The notes below the pieces were generated by a model. The model ran no database searches, had not been told where the DNA came from, and was given only the letters and a program-made list of their open reading frames with translations. This document shows, in pieces, positions 23,834 to 34,299 of a stretch of DNA of 64,000 nt (positions are counted from its first letter, which is position 1; every line of letters starts with the position of its first letter). The translations under genes and the position numbers were made by a program. The DNA is from Dryococelus australis (Eukaryota > Arthropoda > Insecta > Phasmatodea > Phasmatidae). The stretch spans positions 213,658,120 through 213,722,119 of the forward strand of contig CM057009.1 of assembly GCA_029891345.1 (NCBI GenBank). The letters run 5' to 3'.

Positions 23834-24520
23834 ATGTCAATTATGTTGATATTAAGTGGAGACTTATTACAACTGCATTCAGTTTATTTTACACCTTTAA
23901 AGTTAGATGGTGAGTGGCAAATAAGTTTTATTGAATTTATAACTTACAACAGCATACTAAATATTAATACACATAATCAATCATTCACATTCAACATTGG
24001 CAATGAAAAATATAAGATTATGTTACCAGGGGGGTCATACAAACACGAAGATTTGGAAACATTCATTAAGCAGCATTACCTGAAAATGTATATTTTCGAT
24101 TATGTGGTAATCCAAACACTTTAACTAGTACAATGCAAAGTAATATCGATATCGATTTCACGAAAAAAGATGATACAATTGCTTCTATGTTAGGTTATGA
24201 ACGGAAATTGTATCCTGCTAATACATTGCACGAATCGTCAAAACAAGTTAACATTTTTCAGTTAATGTATGTCGTGTAAATGTAAATATTGTAAATGGTT
24301 CATATTTAAATGGAAAACCAACAAACATAATACATTATTCCCTTGTACAGTGCCTCCAGGATAAGATAATTGAAAAGCCGAATACTTAAATTTATCTTCC
24401 AGTAATAGTTACGTGTGTTAATGAAATAGTTATTACAACTGTCGACCAAAATGGAAAATGTATTAATTTGAGAAACCAAGAAATTATAGAACGATTACAT
24501 TTAAAGAAAAGTATATAAAC
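23834..24520 (+). pseudogene. Penton-like minor capsid protein, broken
   Basis: The ATG at 23,834 opens 96 codons: ILSGDLLQLHSVYFTPLKLD, then IEFITYNSILNINTHNQ, then a glycine turn GGSYKHEDLETFI. A frame change near 24,110 leads to DIDFTKKDDTIASMLGYE, and another near 24,270 leads to NGSYLNGKPTNIIH, then IYLPVIVTCVNEIVITTVDQ and NGKCINLRNQEIIERLHLK at 24,400-24,515. This order of blocks matches the minor capsid (penton-like single jelly roll) gene of arthropod Polinton/adintovirus-like elements, which normally precedes the major capsid gene as it does here. At least two indels break it. Confidence 0.65.
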
Positions 24521-24549
24521 ACTTTCATTCTGCATGTATTACAATCGAA

Positions 24550-24729
24550 ATGGGTATTGTGTATCGTAATCAATATGTTCCTCAAGTAGGCAGTTCAGTT
24601 AAGAACTATGTTTGCGAGAAAACATGTATAAAAAGACGTAAATGGAATCATAAAGTGATCACTTCAATTAAGAACCCAGTGAGGTTAACGTTGGGCAACA
24701 AATTGTTTTTAAGAGAACTAGGATAATAA
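24550..24729 (+). CDS. Small basic protein of the capsid cluster
   Basis: A 59-codon open frame starts at ATG 24,550 and ends with the TAA at 24,727-24,729. It is Lys/Arg-rich and ends NPVRLTLGNKLFLRELG. Short basic proteins of this kind lie between the minor and major capsid genes in related elements and may condense DNA or line the capsid, but the role is inferred from composition and position. It is the only gene of the block with no visible lesion. Confidence 0.45.
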
Positions 24730-24739
24730 GTTAATAGAG

Positions 24740-25790
24740 ATGGAAGACATACTTAATGTCGAGCACCCCATAAGTTAAGAAGATGCTATACCAATACTGA
24801 AATACATGTGTATGAACCATTTCGAGCAGGACCATATACGTTTCCATCAGAAATACGGATTCCTATACAAAACCAGAACCTTTATACATTACCATCGAAA
24901 TCAAGTCTGAGCTTCAGAGGAACAATTAAAAAGACAGCCAATGCAACTAATCCAGTAACTACAGGAATAGTGAGAAATGTACTACTTAATTTAATCGACA
25001 GAATGGCATACCTGCTTTATGGTGCTGAAATTGATAAAACTCGAGATGCTGGAATAACATCTACAATAAAAAGAACTCCCGCAAACTACAAACATTGTTT
25101 ATACATGACTTAGGGCTGGGTGGACCACTCTGCCAATTCCAAACTAGAAATAAACCCAGGTGGGAAATATGAAGTTGTAATACCGTTGAGTACGGTCCTT
25201 GGATTCGCTAGAGACTATAGCCATGTTATAGTAAATGCCAAACAAGAATTGGTTTTCTATTTGGTAATACCCACTTGAATGCTATACATGGTACAGTCAA
25301 TGTCAAGGAAGATGTAACATTTTAACTAAGCAGTGTAGACTGATTGATACCACATATAGCGAATAACACTCGTGAATCCATAAAGTTTCTGAAGTTCAAT
25401 GAAAAAGGGTAGAACTTAGATCTTGCATTCAGAAGTTTGAGTCTGGAGACATTTCCTTCATTACCAGCATCAGAGAAAATCATACAGAACATGAAATCAA
25501 GCTTCTCAAATGAAAAATCGAGATATGTGATTATGTTTCAAACAAACCGATAAAACAATTTAAGAGCAGACAGATCAGTGTTTGATAATTGCAATACAAA
25601 AAAATATAGATATTAACTTTATCCAGACAGCTAAGCCAATCCCTATACGGATTTCAATATGCATTTTGGAAATTGCGAGTTTCTTATTTGCTACAATATG
25701 TAAAAAAAAAAAGTCCAAGAAACATGTTACAGTAAACACAGAGCATCATGCTGTTTTAAAAAAATACATTAAAATCTATGTCTAATCAGT
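24740..25790 (+). pseudogene. Double-jelly-roll major capsid protein, decayed
   Basis: The clearest part is an open frame at about 24,808-25,110: FPSEIRIPIQNQNLYTLPSK, then LLNLIDRMAYLLYGAEIDKT and RDAGITSTIKR. This is the N-terminal half of the double-jelly-roll capsid family of arthropod Polinton/adintovirus-like elements. After a stop at 25,111 the same frame continues with LEINPGGKYEVVIPLSTVLG and FARDYSHVIVNAKQELVFYL to 25,277. Later fragments, NLRADRSVFDN near 25,560 and PYTDFNMHFGN near 25,640, correspond to the C-terminal half. Many frame changes in the second half make it a pseudogene. It would have formed the hexameric capsid shell. Confidence 0.7.
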
Positions 25791-25799
25791 CGTTTATTC

Positions 25800-26385
25800 A
25801 TCTTGGTTCTCCACATTAAACTGAAATCCTTATACATTATCAACACTCATGTGTATTGTCGTACCAACCTCTGGTAAGGCAGAAGTACCAACTACATAAG
25901 TTTATACATACTACATCTTCCAATTTTGAGCACAAAACAACATAGAGTTAAAATTATAAAATTTTACAACACAGAAAATGTCTTAAAATTGTAATACAAA
26001 ATTATTAAAATTTCTTGGCTTCTGTGTAGCTCTCATTATTACTATATGATTACCATTATTTTCTTTATTTTCACTATCAATTATCTGTTTATTATTACAG
26101 TGATGTAATTCTCCAGACCAATACCTTTGTGGGATATTTTGACCTTTGACACAGGGTTTTGATCACTTCTAGGCCTGTAGGTATAAGAACTTTTGATATG
26201 CCTTGTATTCCTTCTCTTGATCATACCTTCTTCATTCTGAATTAATCACGAGTGGGGAGTACAATATTTACCAAAATTATTTGCAGGTAACCAATTACAT
26301 TTCTTTCCATATACTTAATTTTGATCTCTATTAAAATATAAATCTTTACTTCCAGTGCTGCCGTAATACCTTTTATTGTATTCAT
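25800..26385. other. Unassigned stretch between capsid block and gypsy remnant
   Basis: AT-rich. No gene or terminal repeat recognised on either strand. Confidence 0.3.
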
Positions 26386-26389
26386 CTCT

Positions 26390-27480
26390 GTTACACTGAA
26401 CCTCTGAAAAATTTTGAACTAATTTTATCAGTTATGAGAAGTTTAGTGCTAGTAAGACGACCGAACATCAATTGAGTGGGTGTCACATTTGAATTTAACA
26501 CCGGCATATTTCTGTACTCTAATAATACAGAATCTATATAAGTTGACTGACATTTCTTTAAAATTTTTTATTTTTTTTGCTATATGTACCCCTTCCTGAG
26601 CAAAACCATAACTTGGACGATATCCTGGACTTGAAGTTACTAGCTCTAAACTCCAATCATTTGCAAAATCTTTAAAACATAATTAATTAAAGGGCATGTT
26701 ATCAGCTCTAAATCTCTGAGATAGGTATTCCATGTATTGGAATTCTTTTTTAAGAGCAACATCTGAATTTGCTGACTTTGATGTAAGTTTCAATATTTCT
26801 AACAATTTGGAATAAAAATCATAAACAACCAAATAATCAACATGCTTCAGCAGCATTCATCAGCCCAAATGGTAAACAATTAAACACATATGTACCAAGC
26901 ATTAATACAAATGCACAAAACCTACGACTTTCACTGTCCAGCTCAATTTGCCAAAATAAATCCTTCAAATCTAACACAGAAAAAAATTCGAACCCTTTCA
27001 ATTACTAGAAAGATCTGCTAATGTTGGTAACTCATAATATCCCCTTACTATTGCTGCATCCAATTCATCTGGGTCCAAACATAACCTTAGTGTACCATTT
27101 GGTTTCTCAACTACCACCAATTAATTTGCCCACTCACTAGGTTCACTATGTTTAGTTAAAATGCTTAACTGACACAACCTGCCCAGTTCTAATCTCAATA
27201 TATCCCTCAATTTCAGAAGTATTCGATGAGGAGAACTTGAAATTAGTTTCACACCTTCTTTTAACTTAACGTGGTATAATCCAGAAAATTTTCCTGTCCC
27301 TGTCATTGCAATGAACATCATTGACTTCAGTTCTAGTGATTAATCCCAGCTTTACACACGTCTGAAGACCCAAAATCTGAACAAAATTCTTTCTTATGAC
27401 AATGACAGTTTCTTGACAGCTTTCTTGATTAAAGTGAACCGTCAATTTCGTCACTCCTACAACATCAATTCCTTAACCAT
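26390..27480 (-). pseudogene. Ty3/gypsy retrotransposon pol remnant with internal deletion
   Basis: Minus strand, from 27,454: a protease tail (FVQILGLQTCVKLGLI), then the reverse transcriptase start GLYHVKLKEGVKLISSSPHR and LSILTKHSEPSEWAN (27,321-27,121), LVVVEKPNGTLRLCLDPDEL and IVRGYYELPTLADL (27,120-27,010), and FSVLDLKDLFWQIELDSES with CLPFGLMNAAEA (26,985-26,845). Immediately after, the frame passes into integrase-like sequence: VVYDFYSKLLEILKLTSKSA, RADN, and FANDWSLELVTSSPGYRPS (26,825-26,625). The catalytic YxDD part of RT, the RNase H and the N-terminal integrase are therefore missing. In integrase the expected Glu near GFAQEG appears replaced by Gln. No LTRs were recognised. Confidence 0.8.
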
Positions 27481-27499
27481 ATAATGTTGCTTGGTTCAT

Positions 27500-27924
27500 T
27501 CACATTTACATGCATTTTATAAAACCCGAGTATGATAGTTATGCCTATGAAAAATAGTCGAGATAATAAATCATTAACATTGTGTAGTACTTAGTCTTGA
27601 AGCGAGAATTCCTGAAATGAAGATGAGAGAACTTTTTTGCTGTACCACTCTACATACAATTTCAGTACATGGTTAAAAATAATTAAGTAAATTTTAAAAA
27701 CGAAAAATAAATATTGTTTTTTTATTCTTATTTTAATCCTGTTTCTTAGCATAACCAGTCTGTTATATACAGACCTCGTTAAAAAGCACTATGAAGCAGA
27801 TATTATTTTAAACCAATTAATATCGTTATATGGGGTTTAAACAAATAAAAATTCCCAGGGTTATAAATAGTGCTTCCAAATTGAATTTCACGAGACTGTC
27901 TGCATCCTAAGAGTTCGCAAATTA
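27500..27924. other. Unassigned stretch before the Tc1-like element
   Basis: AT-rich. No LTR or gene recognised. Confidence 0.3.
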
Positions 27925-27956
27925 CACTATCGACCAAAAAGTAATTGGGCACCTGT
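27925..27956 (+). repeat. Left terminal inverted repeat of Tc1-like element
   Basis: 32 bases identical, inverted, to the right end at 29,087-29,118. Perfect ends suggest a younger insertion than the neighbouring remnants. Confidence 0.93.
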
Positions 27957-28038
27957 GACGATAGGTAATTCAGTACATCAGTTGACTTGTGTTGCTGCCA
28001 TACGCTGCAGGCCGGTGTAGAACCAGTTGACAAGGAGA

Positions 28039-29055
28039 TGGCACGAGGTACAGAGATATTGGACTTCGATAAGGGCGTAACTGTGGGCTGCCATCTCAGT
28101 GGGCTGTCTAGCCGGGCGATTGCACGGAAGGTAAACAGGCCCAAATCAACGGTCGCATTCGTCCTGCCTAAGTGGAAGGTGGAAGGTCAAAGGGCATTGT
28201 GCCAATGCTGCACGTTCTGGGCGACCTCCAATCTTGACCGACAGAAATCGCAGAACCCTGAAACATGAAACTGTCAAAAACCCATGGCTACCATCCGACA
28301 GGAGTTTCATGCAGCAAACGGAGTATCGGTTTCCATTGGAGACACATTGCGTACAGAGGCCCACCAACCTGGATATTTCGGAAGAGCAGCTGCATATAAG
28401 CCTCATATCACGACGAGCAATAAAGCTCGGAGATTTAGGTGGTGTTTGGACCATCGCAACTAGCCACAGGAGCAGTGAAAATTGGTTCTGTGTAGTGATG
28501 AGTAGAGGTTTACATTATTCTGGTCCTATGGACATGTATGGTTGTGGCGTCTACCCGGGGAACGGCTTCTGCCGTAGTATATAGTGCTAACTAGGAAATT
28601 CGGTGGTGGTGGTGGAATGATGGTGTGGGGCTATTTCACGGCCTTCGGCGTAGGACCGCTGGTGTTTGTCCGTGGTAGCATGAACACAGAGGTCTATTGT
28701 AACATTCTGGTTAACGAAATGCTCCAACATTGTGGCATTTTCACGGAATGGGCCTGTGTTACTTCGAAGATGAAATTACAGGTACCGTGTTTCGAGGGCT
28801 ACTATGCAGTGTTATGCCAACAACAATGTTCGCCGATTTGACTGGCCCGCCCAGAGCCCCGACCTCAACCCTATAGAACATCTTTGGGACGAATTGGCAC
28901 GTCAGGCACGGCCAAAATCCATTGCTCAACTCATGGAATGGTTGCAAGAGGAATGGCGACGAATCCCCGTGGATGTCCTGCAAACACTCGTAGAGAGAAT
29001 GCCAGACAGGGTGGCTGCTGTTTTAGCCGCGAGAGGTGGCTCTACGAGATTCTAA
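28039..29055 (+). pseudogene. Tc1-like transposase, frameshifted
   Basis: ATG at 28,039 begins MARGTEILDFDKG and continues through a helix-turn-helix-like part (HLSGLSSRAIARKVNRPKST). The frame then changes near 28,190-28,240 into LTDRNRRTLK, again within 28,400-28,580, then GGGGMMVWGYFTAFGVGPLV (28,599-28,660), and finally FDWPAQSPDLNPIEHLWDEL (about 28,837-28,896), which holds the second and third catalytic acid regions, ending at a stop near 29,053 after AAVLAARGGSTRF. Three or more indels and at least one stop prevent a full product of about 340 residues. The intact TIRs mean it could still have been mobilised in trans. Confidence 0.88.
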
Positions 29056-29086
29056 CGGGGTGACAACCACCGAGCAAACATTATAG

Positions 29087-29118
29087 ACAGGTGCCCAATT
29101 ACTTTTTGGTCGATAGTG
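29087..29118 (-). repeat. Right terminal inverted repeat of Tc1-like element
   Basis: Exact inverted copy of 27,925-27,956, followed by the TA duplication. Confidence 0.93.
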
Positions 29119-29120
29119 TA

Positions 29121-29460
29121 TATTAGCACATGCATGCACATGTTCAAATGCTTACGAGTCCAACTTACGAAAAAAATGTGGTCTGCTGCATAATTATTTT
29201 GAAAAGAATATATATAAAGATAATAAGATGCGAGCTTAGGTACATATTATTCAGACTCCGACTGAAAATAACGAAATGATTCAATACAACATATCGCTTG
29301 CCTTTAAATAAACAATAAAACTGCTCTAAAGTATAGTATTCTTAAGCCATATATGCATTGATTGAAAAAATATAATGAAACTTTAAAAATATTTCTGTAA
29401 TTGTGCGAGGGAATTTTCTAATTTCGCTTGCACGTTTATATACTACTATTAAGCACTACT
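29121..29460. other. Unassigned AT-rich stretch
   Basis: Nothing recognised. Confidence 0.3.
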
Positions 29461-29464
29461 TTTA

Positions 29465-29560
29465 TGTGGGCAGACCGTATCCTAGTGGCTAGCATTCTTG
29501 ACTCCTAATCCGAAGGCTCCGCAGTCAAATCCTGCACTTAGATGAGGCTTTTTTTTCTTT
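29465..29560 (+). repeat. tRNA-like SINE fragment
   Basis: TCCTAGTGGCTAGCATTC resembles an A box, ACTCCTAATC looks like an anticodon loop with CCT, and GCAGTCAAATCC resembles a diverged B box, all at tRNA spacing. The D and T arms do not pair properly and a T-run follows. I read it as a tRNA-derived retroposon rather than a working tRNA-Arg gene. Confidence 0.45.
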
Positions 29561-30059
29561 TCTTTAATGTTACCAGCTGTTATGGAAAAGTGTGAAATAT
29601 ACATAATTCAAGTTTTTTAAACCGATTTTCAAATTATAAATGAATTTTAGATAGATTTTACTGTATTTTTCAAAAGATTTTTCGGCTTTTTTAAAATGAT
29701 AAACCAAATAAATTTAAATAAAAAAATTATAATTATTTATAAATATATCGCTTCATATATATCTGATTGACAAGGACGCACAGCAGTGCGAGCGGCTGTA
29801 GTCATTGGCCTCCCTTCCCCCTGTGCAGTGCCTAGCTATTGCCGCCAGCACCCTTGTCCTGTCACGGTTGGCGCATCTGACTTGCGGCACCTGCTGACGC
29901 ATGCATTCATGGTAACAAGGCTAATCGACTTGATTTTCGTACAGCAGTAAAAAACAAATTGAATAAAGTAAAATATTAAAAAAATATAAATTTTTTAAAA
30001 TAATGTATTGAAAATCGAATATGTTTTACAAATTCCTACCTGGAATGTACTTTACAATA

Positions 30060-30165
30060 ATGTATGGAATGAAAGAGAAATGAAAGAGAGGAAGAGATGA
30101 AATGAGAGTGAGAGAGAAACGAAATTGAGAAAGAGATGAAATGAGAGAGACAAGAGAGAAAGAAT
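30060..30165 (+). repeat. Purine-rich simple repeat (GAGA/GAAA)
   Basis: Almost pure A/G run of gagagaaa and gaaagagagg phrases with occasional T. Confidence 0.85.
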
Positions 30166-30640
30166 AAAATCATTTTAGTTTATCGATTTCTCAGATTCTT
30201 CATTGTTTCGTCTAAAAGCAATGACGAGCCACGTCAATCACCTGAATTGGTTCGTTTTTACAAAAACGGGGCTCGCATGAAGTTATGGGATTTTTTTAGG
30301 GAAAATCGGAAAATTTTTAAGGAAAAACAGGAATTTGTTTTAGGGAAAATCGGATATTTTGAGGCTTTTTTGAAGGTAAAACATGCGATTCTGAGAGAAG
30401 AAAAGCGATTTTGGGATAAAAAGGGCAACATTTTTAGGTCAAGGTCATTCAATGTCGAGTCACCGAGCCACTCCTGAATTCCGCATGTACCCGAAATACA
30501 TACACCTCCTACTGCTACCATATATTTTTACATCAGTCATTTGTCGTCGTCCTCTGTCAAAAATGATTTGTTTTAATAAACTATGCTCCTCGCTCCATCC
30601 CTCTCATAAATTCACTGAGAAACAAATTTAAACTTTTTTT
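30166..30640. other. Unassigned stretch with recurring GGGAAAATCGG phrases
   Basis: 30,270-30,430 contains three or four diverged copies of attttagggaaaatcgga. A TCAAGGTCA motif lies at 30,438-30,446. Open frames on both strands here translate this repeat. No gene. Confidence 0.35.
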
Positions 30641-30642
30641 TC

Positions 30643-30930
30643 ACGCTGGTTTTAAATATGCAATCTGTTTATCTCCATCACGTACAGTTTTTTGTGTGAC
30701 AGGGAGTGTATCAAATAAATATAAAATATAGTAAGTAAATAGTAGTGAAGGTGGTATTTTTTTGGCACAAGAAGGACAATAGGGGTTCCTAACAGAACTT
30801 TCCATGCTGGTTTCAAATATGCAACAAGTTTTTCTCCATTACGCACCATTTATTGCGACAAGTATAAAAAATATAAAATAAAGATAAAATGTAGTATGTA
30901 AATAGCAGTAGATGTAGTAAATGCAATAGA
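30643..30930 (-). repeat. Two-copy direct repeat, period about 150 bp
   Basis: gctggttttaaatatgcaat with following atctccatcacgtacagttt (30,643-30,690) is repeated at about 30,803-30,850 as gctggtttcaaatatgcaac with tctccattacgcaccattta. Both are followed by an AATATAAAATA...GTAAATAG tail. Confidence 0.75.
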
Positions 30931-30959
30931 TTAAAAATTAAATGTAAATCACAACTCTA

Positions 30960-31375
30960 GTATTTCGAACATTCCGCTTCAGGGCCCAGCAGAAATCTAA
31001 GAGCCTTCTCCCACTCCAACATCCCTGGATACCGCTTTTCCATTAGATAATTTGAGAATTTGATTGTAGAAATATTCCCTTTGCTCGTAACTCACTGCGC
31101 CCAGACAACAGGAAACAAATAAAGGTGCAAGGGTAAGAAATTATGACACTAAGTACATTAACATGTGTTCAGGACAATATGATCTTACCTAAAATGTAGT
31201 AATTGTTCTTTTCCTTCTGAGTTTGGTGTCTGAAACATCCCTCTTCAGTGCCCAGCAGAAATCTGAGAGCATTATTCCACTCCACCATCCCTGATACCGC
31301 ATTACTATGACAGATATTTACAGCTGAAAACATTCCCCATGCTCGTTACTCACGGCTCCCAGGCAGTCAGGAAAG
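30960..31375 (-). repeat. Two-copy direct repeat, period about 270 bp
   Basis: gcccagcagaaatctaagag with cactccaacatccct at about 30,984 is repeated at about 31,250 as gcccagcagaaatctgagag with cactccaccatccct. Both copies go on to a GCTCGTnACTCAC phrase. The repeats cover the same coding block of the pseudogene. Confidence 0.8.
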
Positions 31376-31654
31376 AAATCAAGGTGTGATTGTATGAAAT
31401 AAAACTATAGGACTATATTAAACTTAATTTGTTTATATGGTTGCAAAGGTCACTCACAATGCCACGGTACTTGGGGGGTTTCTGATTTCCTAAGAAAGGG
31501 TGTGCAACACCTTTCAATGCCCCACATACAGAATTTTCAACTGGGCTCAGTAAGTACTAAAAATGCCCATCTGAGAACCAAGAACTAATTTGTGTACCCA
31601 AAAAAATTCCTTCCTTGATTTTTGCGTCACTGACACGAGGAAATTTTTCCCTCA

Positions 31655-31845
31655 AGTATACGGTTTTCCATGGTTTTCCGAAATCATTCCAGGCGAATGC
31701 TGGGAAGGGTCCCAAACAAAGACCATGGCCGATTCCTTTCCATTCCTTCCCCAATCTCTCTTACTTGTGCAACTTGCACCGACTCTAATGACCTCGCTGT
31801 CGACGAAACGTTAAGCCCACTTACCTACCTACCTACCTTTAAATT
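31655..31845 (+). mobile_element. Retroposon 3'-end fragment with (TACC)n tail inserted in pseudogene
   Basis: Between two parts of the minus-strand pseudogene that should be adjacent lies about 185 bp reading, on the plus strand, ggttttccatggttttccga, ccatggccgattcctttcc and aatgacctcgctgtcgacga, then cttacctacctacctacct. A terminal short tandem tail is typical of LINE/SINE 3' ends. The first and third phrases belong to a repeat tail I associate with insect genomes, a recollection I cannot check here. The target duplication is not clear. Confidence 0.5.
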
Positions 31846-32899
31846 ATAGGAATACTGCACCTCTTATCCATAGGCTTGACAAAAAATTTTTTAAAATCCC
31901 CGATTTAATATGCAGTGGCGGCAGAAGTACCCGGCCAGAGCTAACAAGTGCAGGATGTGCAACATTCTCATTTCCAGGCACTACTAATTCACACTTTGGC
32001 CATTCCCTTTTGAAGTAATGGTTTGTCCTGTCCCTTCTGTCCTACTCGCACAGGATGCAGCAAAATTTAGTATAGCCACACTGTTAACCGGTTAACACTA
32101 AAATTACCTTCAAATCGCAACACACAGTTCAAAGGTACTTGTCATACCGAATTTTTTCCAACAACATTTTCATATTTTTTCGTATTATTCCTTCATTTTG
32201 GTTAAATAAGCTAATGGGACAGAAGGATGTGTGTTGCCATTATGCAAGAGGACAGCCTTCAAACTGGTATTTGAAGAATCAAATAAAAGAGTCTCCACTC
32301 TGAAGTTACATTTTCATTATCACGTTCATCCATCAACGTACAAACATAATTGTAGTACACTAACATACTTTCTTCAGAGAATACATGTTCAAATCTTTCC
32401 TGGCGGTTGCGAAATGAACACACTTTTGTATCTACATGTAGGAGATTCCAACTTTTGAGACAAGAAGTCAAACGCTTAGCTGCTTTTTGGACAAGTTCAA
32501 ATCACTTACAAGGTCATTTAATTCGCATTGCGTTATCATGTGAGTTTCACTGGATGAATTATTTGCCTCAAAAGTGGCGCCTGCTTCCACTTGCTGCATT
32601 CCCTATCAGATTCACCTTCACATTCATCTTCCACAAATACATGGGCTGGGCTTTTGAAACAGGTAAATACTTACTGTGGGACACAGTCCTTGTAGAAGAT
32701 GACAAATCAGGGTACTTTACTGTGTGTTTTGACTTACCACTAATTCCTTTTATCGTTATAAGACCAGACCGAAATAACTGTCAGATGAGTGACCTTTTGG
32801 TTTATGCCAGACCATCGGTACTGCAAATGTCATGTGGCGATTGCCCTAAACCCGACTCGTCAGACGTTTCACACAGGTTGAACAGCAGATAACCCACTT

Positions 32900-33600
32900 C
32901 AACCCAAAATACAATTCATAAAATTGTTTTCATCATTGGTGGCAAACTTCGTTTCTTCACTTCAATTGTATGTTCCCCACACATATAGCATAAGCTATTC
33001 GGATCGTTTACGCACCCTCTCGGCATATTTAGGACACAACACACATGCGCTGTACGAGAAATGTTCACGCCATTCGAGAGAAAATAGAACGAACACATAA
33101 CACATGCATACACAGCGAGAGTCTCAACTATACTAATTGCAAGAGACTGCCTGGCGACAGGTCTAGACATGCGATTAGTGAATCGTCCTGTGCAGAGCCC
33201 TGTTTCATTTTGTTTTGCGTGTCCCACGTTCCTTTTTGTAGTTTTTCTGTGGAAAATGCTGTGATAGGGCGTAGAGGGCGTTAAAAATAAAAATCTCGAA
33301 AAGGCGAAATTTTGGGAGAATTTCCCATTTATATTTCCCGTCTATGAGAAGTCACTAATAAAGTCTATGTCATATGAAAGCTTGTTGCATTCTATGTCAA
33401 ACGAGATATAAAGTGTTTTCGAATTCAAATTAATATAATTGGGAATATAAACACTTACCTAAAATTCTACAGAAAATGTATTTAAAAAAAAAGTTTTTTT
33501 TTTTGGTTCACCCTGTTTTCACAAGAAAACTGCGAGTGATAGACCTCAAAAGTGGCATCTTCATTTAGTTTCGTTTGTACCACATTGCTTTTGTAGTAGG
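32900..33600. other. Unassigned stretch
   Basis: No recognised gene. A 103-codon minus frame (33,227-32,916) has no recognisable motif. Confidence 0.25.
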
Positions 33601-33699
33601 ATAATGTATGTCCGAGGACAAGGGCTGAGGTCTGTGGTGCCGTCTGCAATCTTAGATTCCACCATCTTCGATGATGTCACACCTACATCTCAAATGATG

Positions 33700-33960
33700 C
33701 CATCTTTTGCCCTTGACCTTGACCTTTGTCGGACATCTAGTTTCTGGCTACAATTTTGTTTTCACATGTCATCTTGTTACCAGTCTCAATTTTCTTACCA
33801 TCTACCATTATGTTTCTGTCCACCACCTTGTTTCCACCTGTCAAACTGTTTTCCAATTACTCATATTCGTTAGACACCACCATCTTGTTTCCACCCGCCA
33901 AACTGTTTTCCAATTACTCATATTCGTTCGACACCACCATCTTGTTTCCCAATTACTCAC
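33700..33960 (+). repeat. 64-bp tandem repeat (CACCATCTTGTTTCCACC...)
   Basis: Two nearly identical copies of a unit caccatcttgtttccaccngccaaactgttttccaattactcatattcgtt (about 33,820 and 33,884) are followed by a partial third, with more diverged copies upstream to about 33,760. All plus frames across it give Phe/Ser/Thr-rich repeats and are not genes. Confidence 0.85.
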
Positions 33961-34214
33961 CTTCACATCTGTCGCATGCACTCCACATGCCGTAGTTCTC
34001 TTGTTATCTGCTAGAGTAATTTGCTGGTAATTTTGTTTATGGCTGCTAGAGTGTGCCACTGTCGTCTGGCATCTTGGATTTCATCCCCGCGACCTTCGTT
34101 CAACTTTCGCCTGCTTGGGGAACTGGAGTCGCTCTCACCAGGCCTCCATGTTGGTTCTGGAGTTGGCTGCTAGGAGACTGCCATTTTTTTTTTAATTTTC
34201 GCAGAGCTCAAAAT

Positions 34215-34290
34215 ATAATCTAGAGGATTGCAGGATCGAACTGTCGGACCTTCGGTCGCCAGCATGGTGGACGCCCTAGCCGACTGAGGG
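34215..34290 (-). repeat. tRNA-derived fragment
   Basis: Minus strand: CAGTCGGCTAGGGCG as A box and CAGTTCGATCC as B box at tRNA spacing, 76 bases overall. The T-arm stem is mispaired, so a functional tRNA is unlikely. Confidence 0.45.
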
Positions 34291-34299
34291 AAAATTATA

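Larger units (their letters stand above)
21766..25800. mobile_element. Adintovirus/Polinton-like block: integrase, PLA2, capsid genes
   Basis: One minus-strand gene (integrase) and four plus-strand genes (PLA2-like leader, penton-like minor capsid, small basic protein, double-jelly-roll capsid) lie within 4 kb in the order typical of virus-like Polinton/adintovirus elements. The capsid genes follow each other on one strand with short spacers. A PolB gene is not present in this block. No terminal repeats were identified, so the ends are those of the recognised genes. All genes carry lesions except the short basic one. Downstream lies an unrelated gypsy remnant. Confidence 0.7.
27925..29118 (+). 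mobile_element. Tc1/mariner-like element with TIRs and flanking TA
   Basis: The left end CACTATCGACCAAAAAGTAA (27,925-27,944), continuing TTGGGCACCTGT, is repeated exactly inverted at the right end (ACAGGTGCCC... to ...GGTCGATAGTG, ending at 29,118). Both ends are flanked by TA (27,923-27,924 and 29,119-29,120), the target duplication of this superfamily. The element is 1,194 bp, a normal length, and contains one transposase gene that is broken by frameshifts. Confidence 0.93.
30640..32900 (-). pseudogene. Decayed transposon-derived ORF with duplicated 3' part
   Basis: Minus strand blocks in order: VCSFRNRQERFEHVFSEESM (about 32,415-32,355) and TSEWRLFYLILQIPV (near 32,300-32,259); weaker blocks to LVKPMDKRCSIPII near 31,850; after an insertion, LREKFPRVSDAKIKEGIFLG (about 31,660-31,600) and AHPFLGNQKPPKYRGIV (about 31,495-31,445). 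The order and wording match a protein family that recurs at high copy in invertebrate genomes and that I believe is transposon-derived, although I cannot name its transposase class. The 3' part (MEKRYPG-like block) occurs twice, at about 31,370-31,230 and 31,100-30,961. Stops and indels are frequent. The 161-codon plus frame at 32,407-32,892 overlaps this region and is treated as chance. Confidence 0.5.

Noticed and set aside
32407-32892. 161-codon plus-strand open frame
   Set aside because: Overlaps the minus-strand transposon-derived pseudogene (recognisable at 32,471-32,259) and has no recognisable motif; most likely chance.
34215-34290. Possible functional tRNA genes here and at 8.3, 9.36, 29.5 and 50.1 kb
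   Set aside because: B boxes are good, but the T and acceptor stems do not pair and anticodon arms are poor; they look like tRNA-derived repeats.
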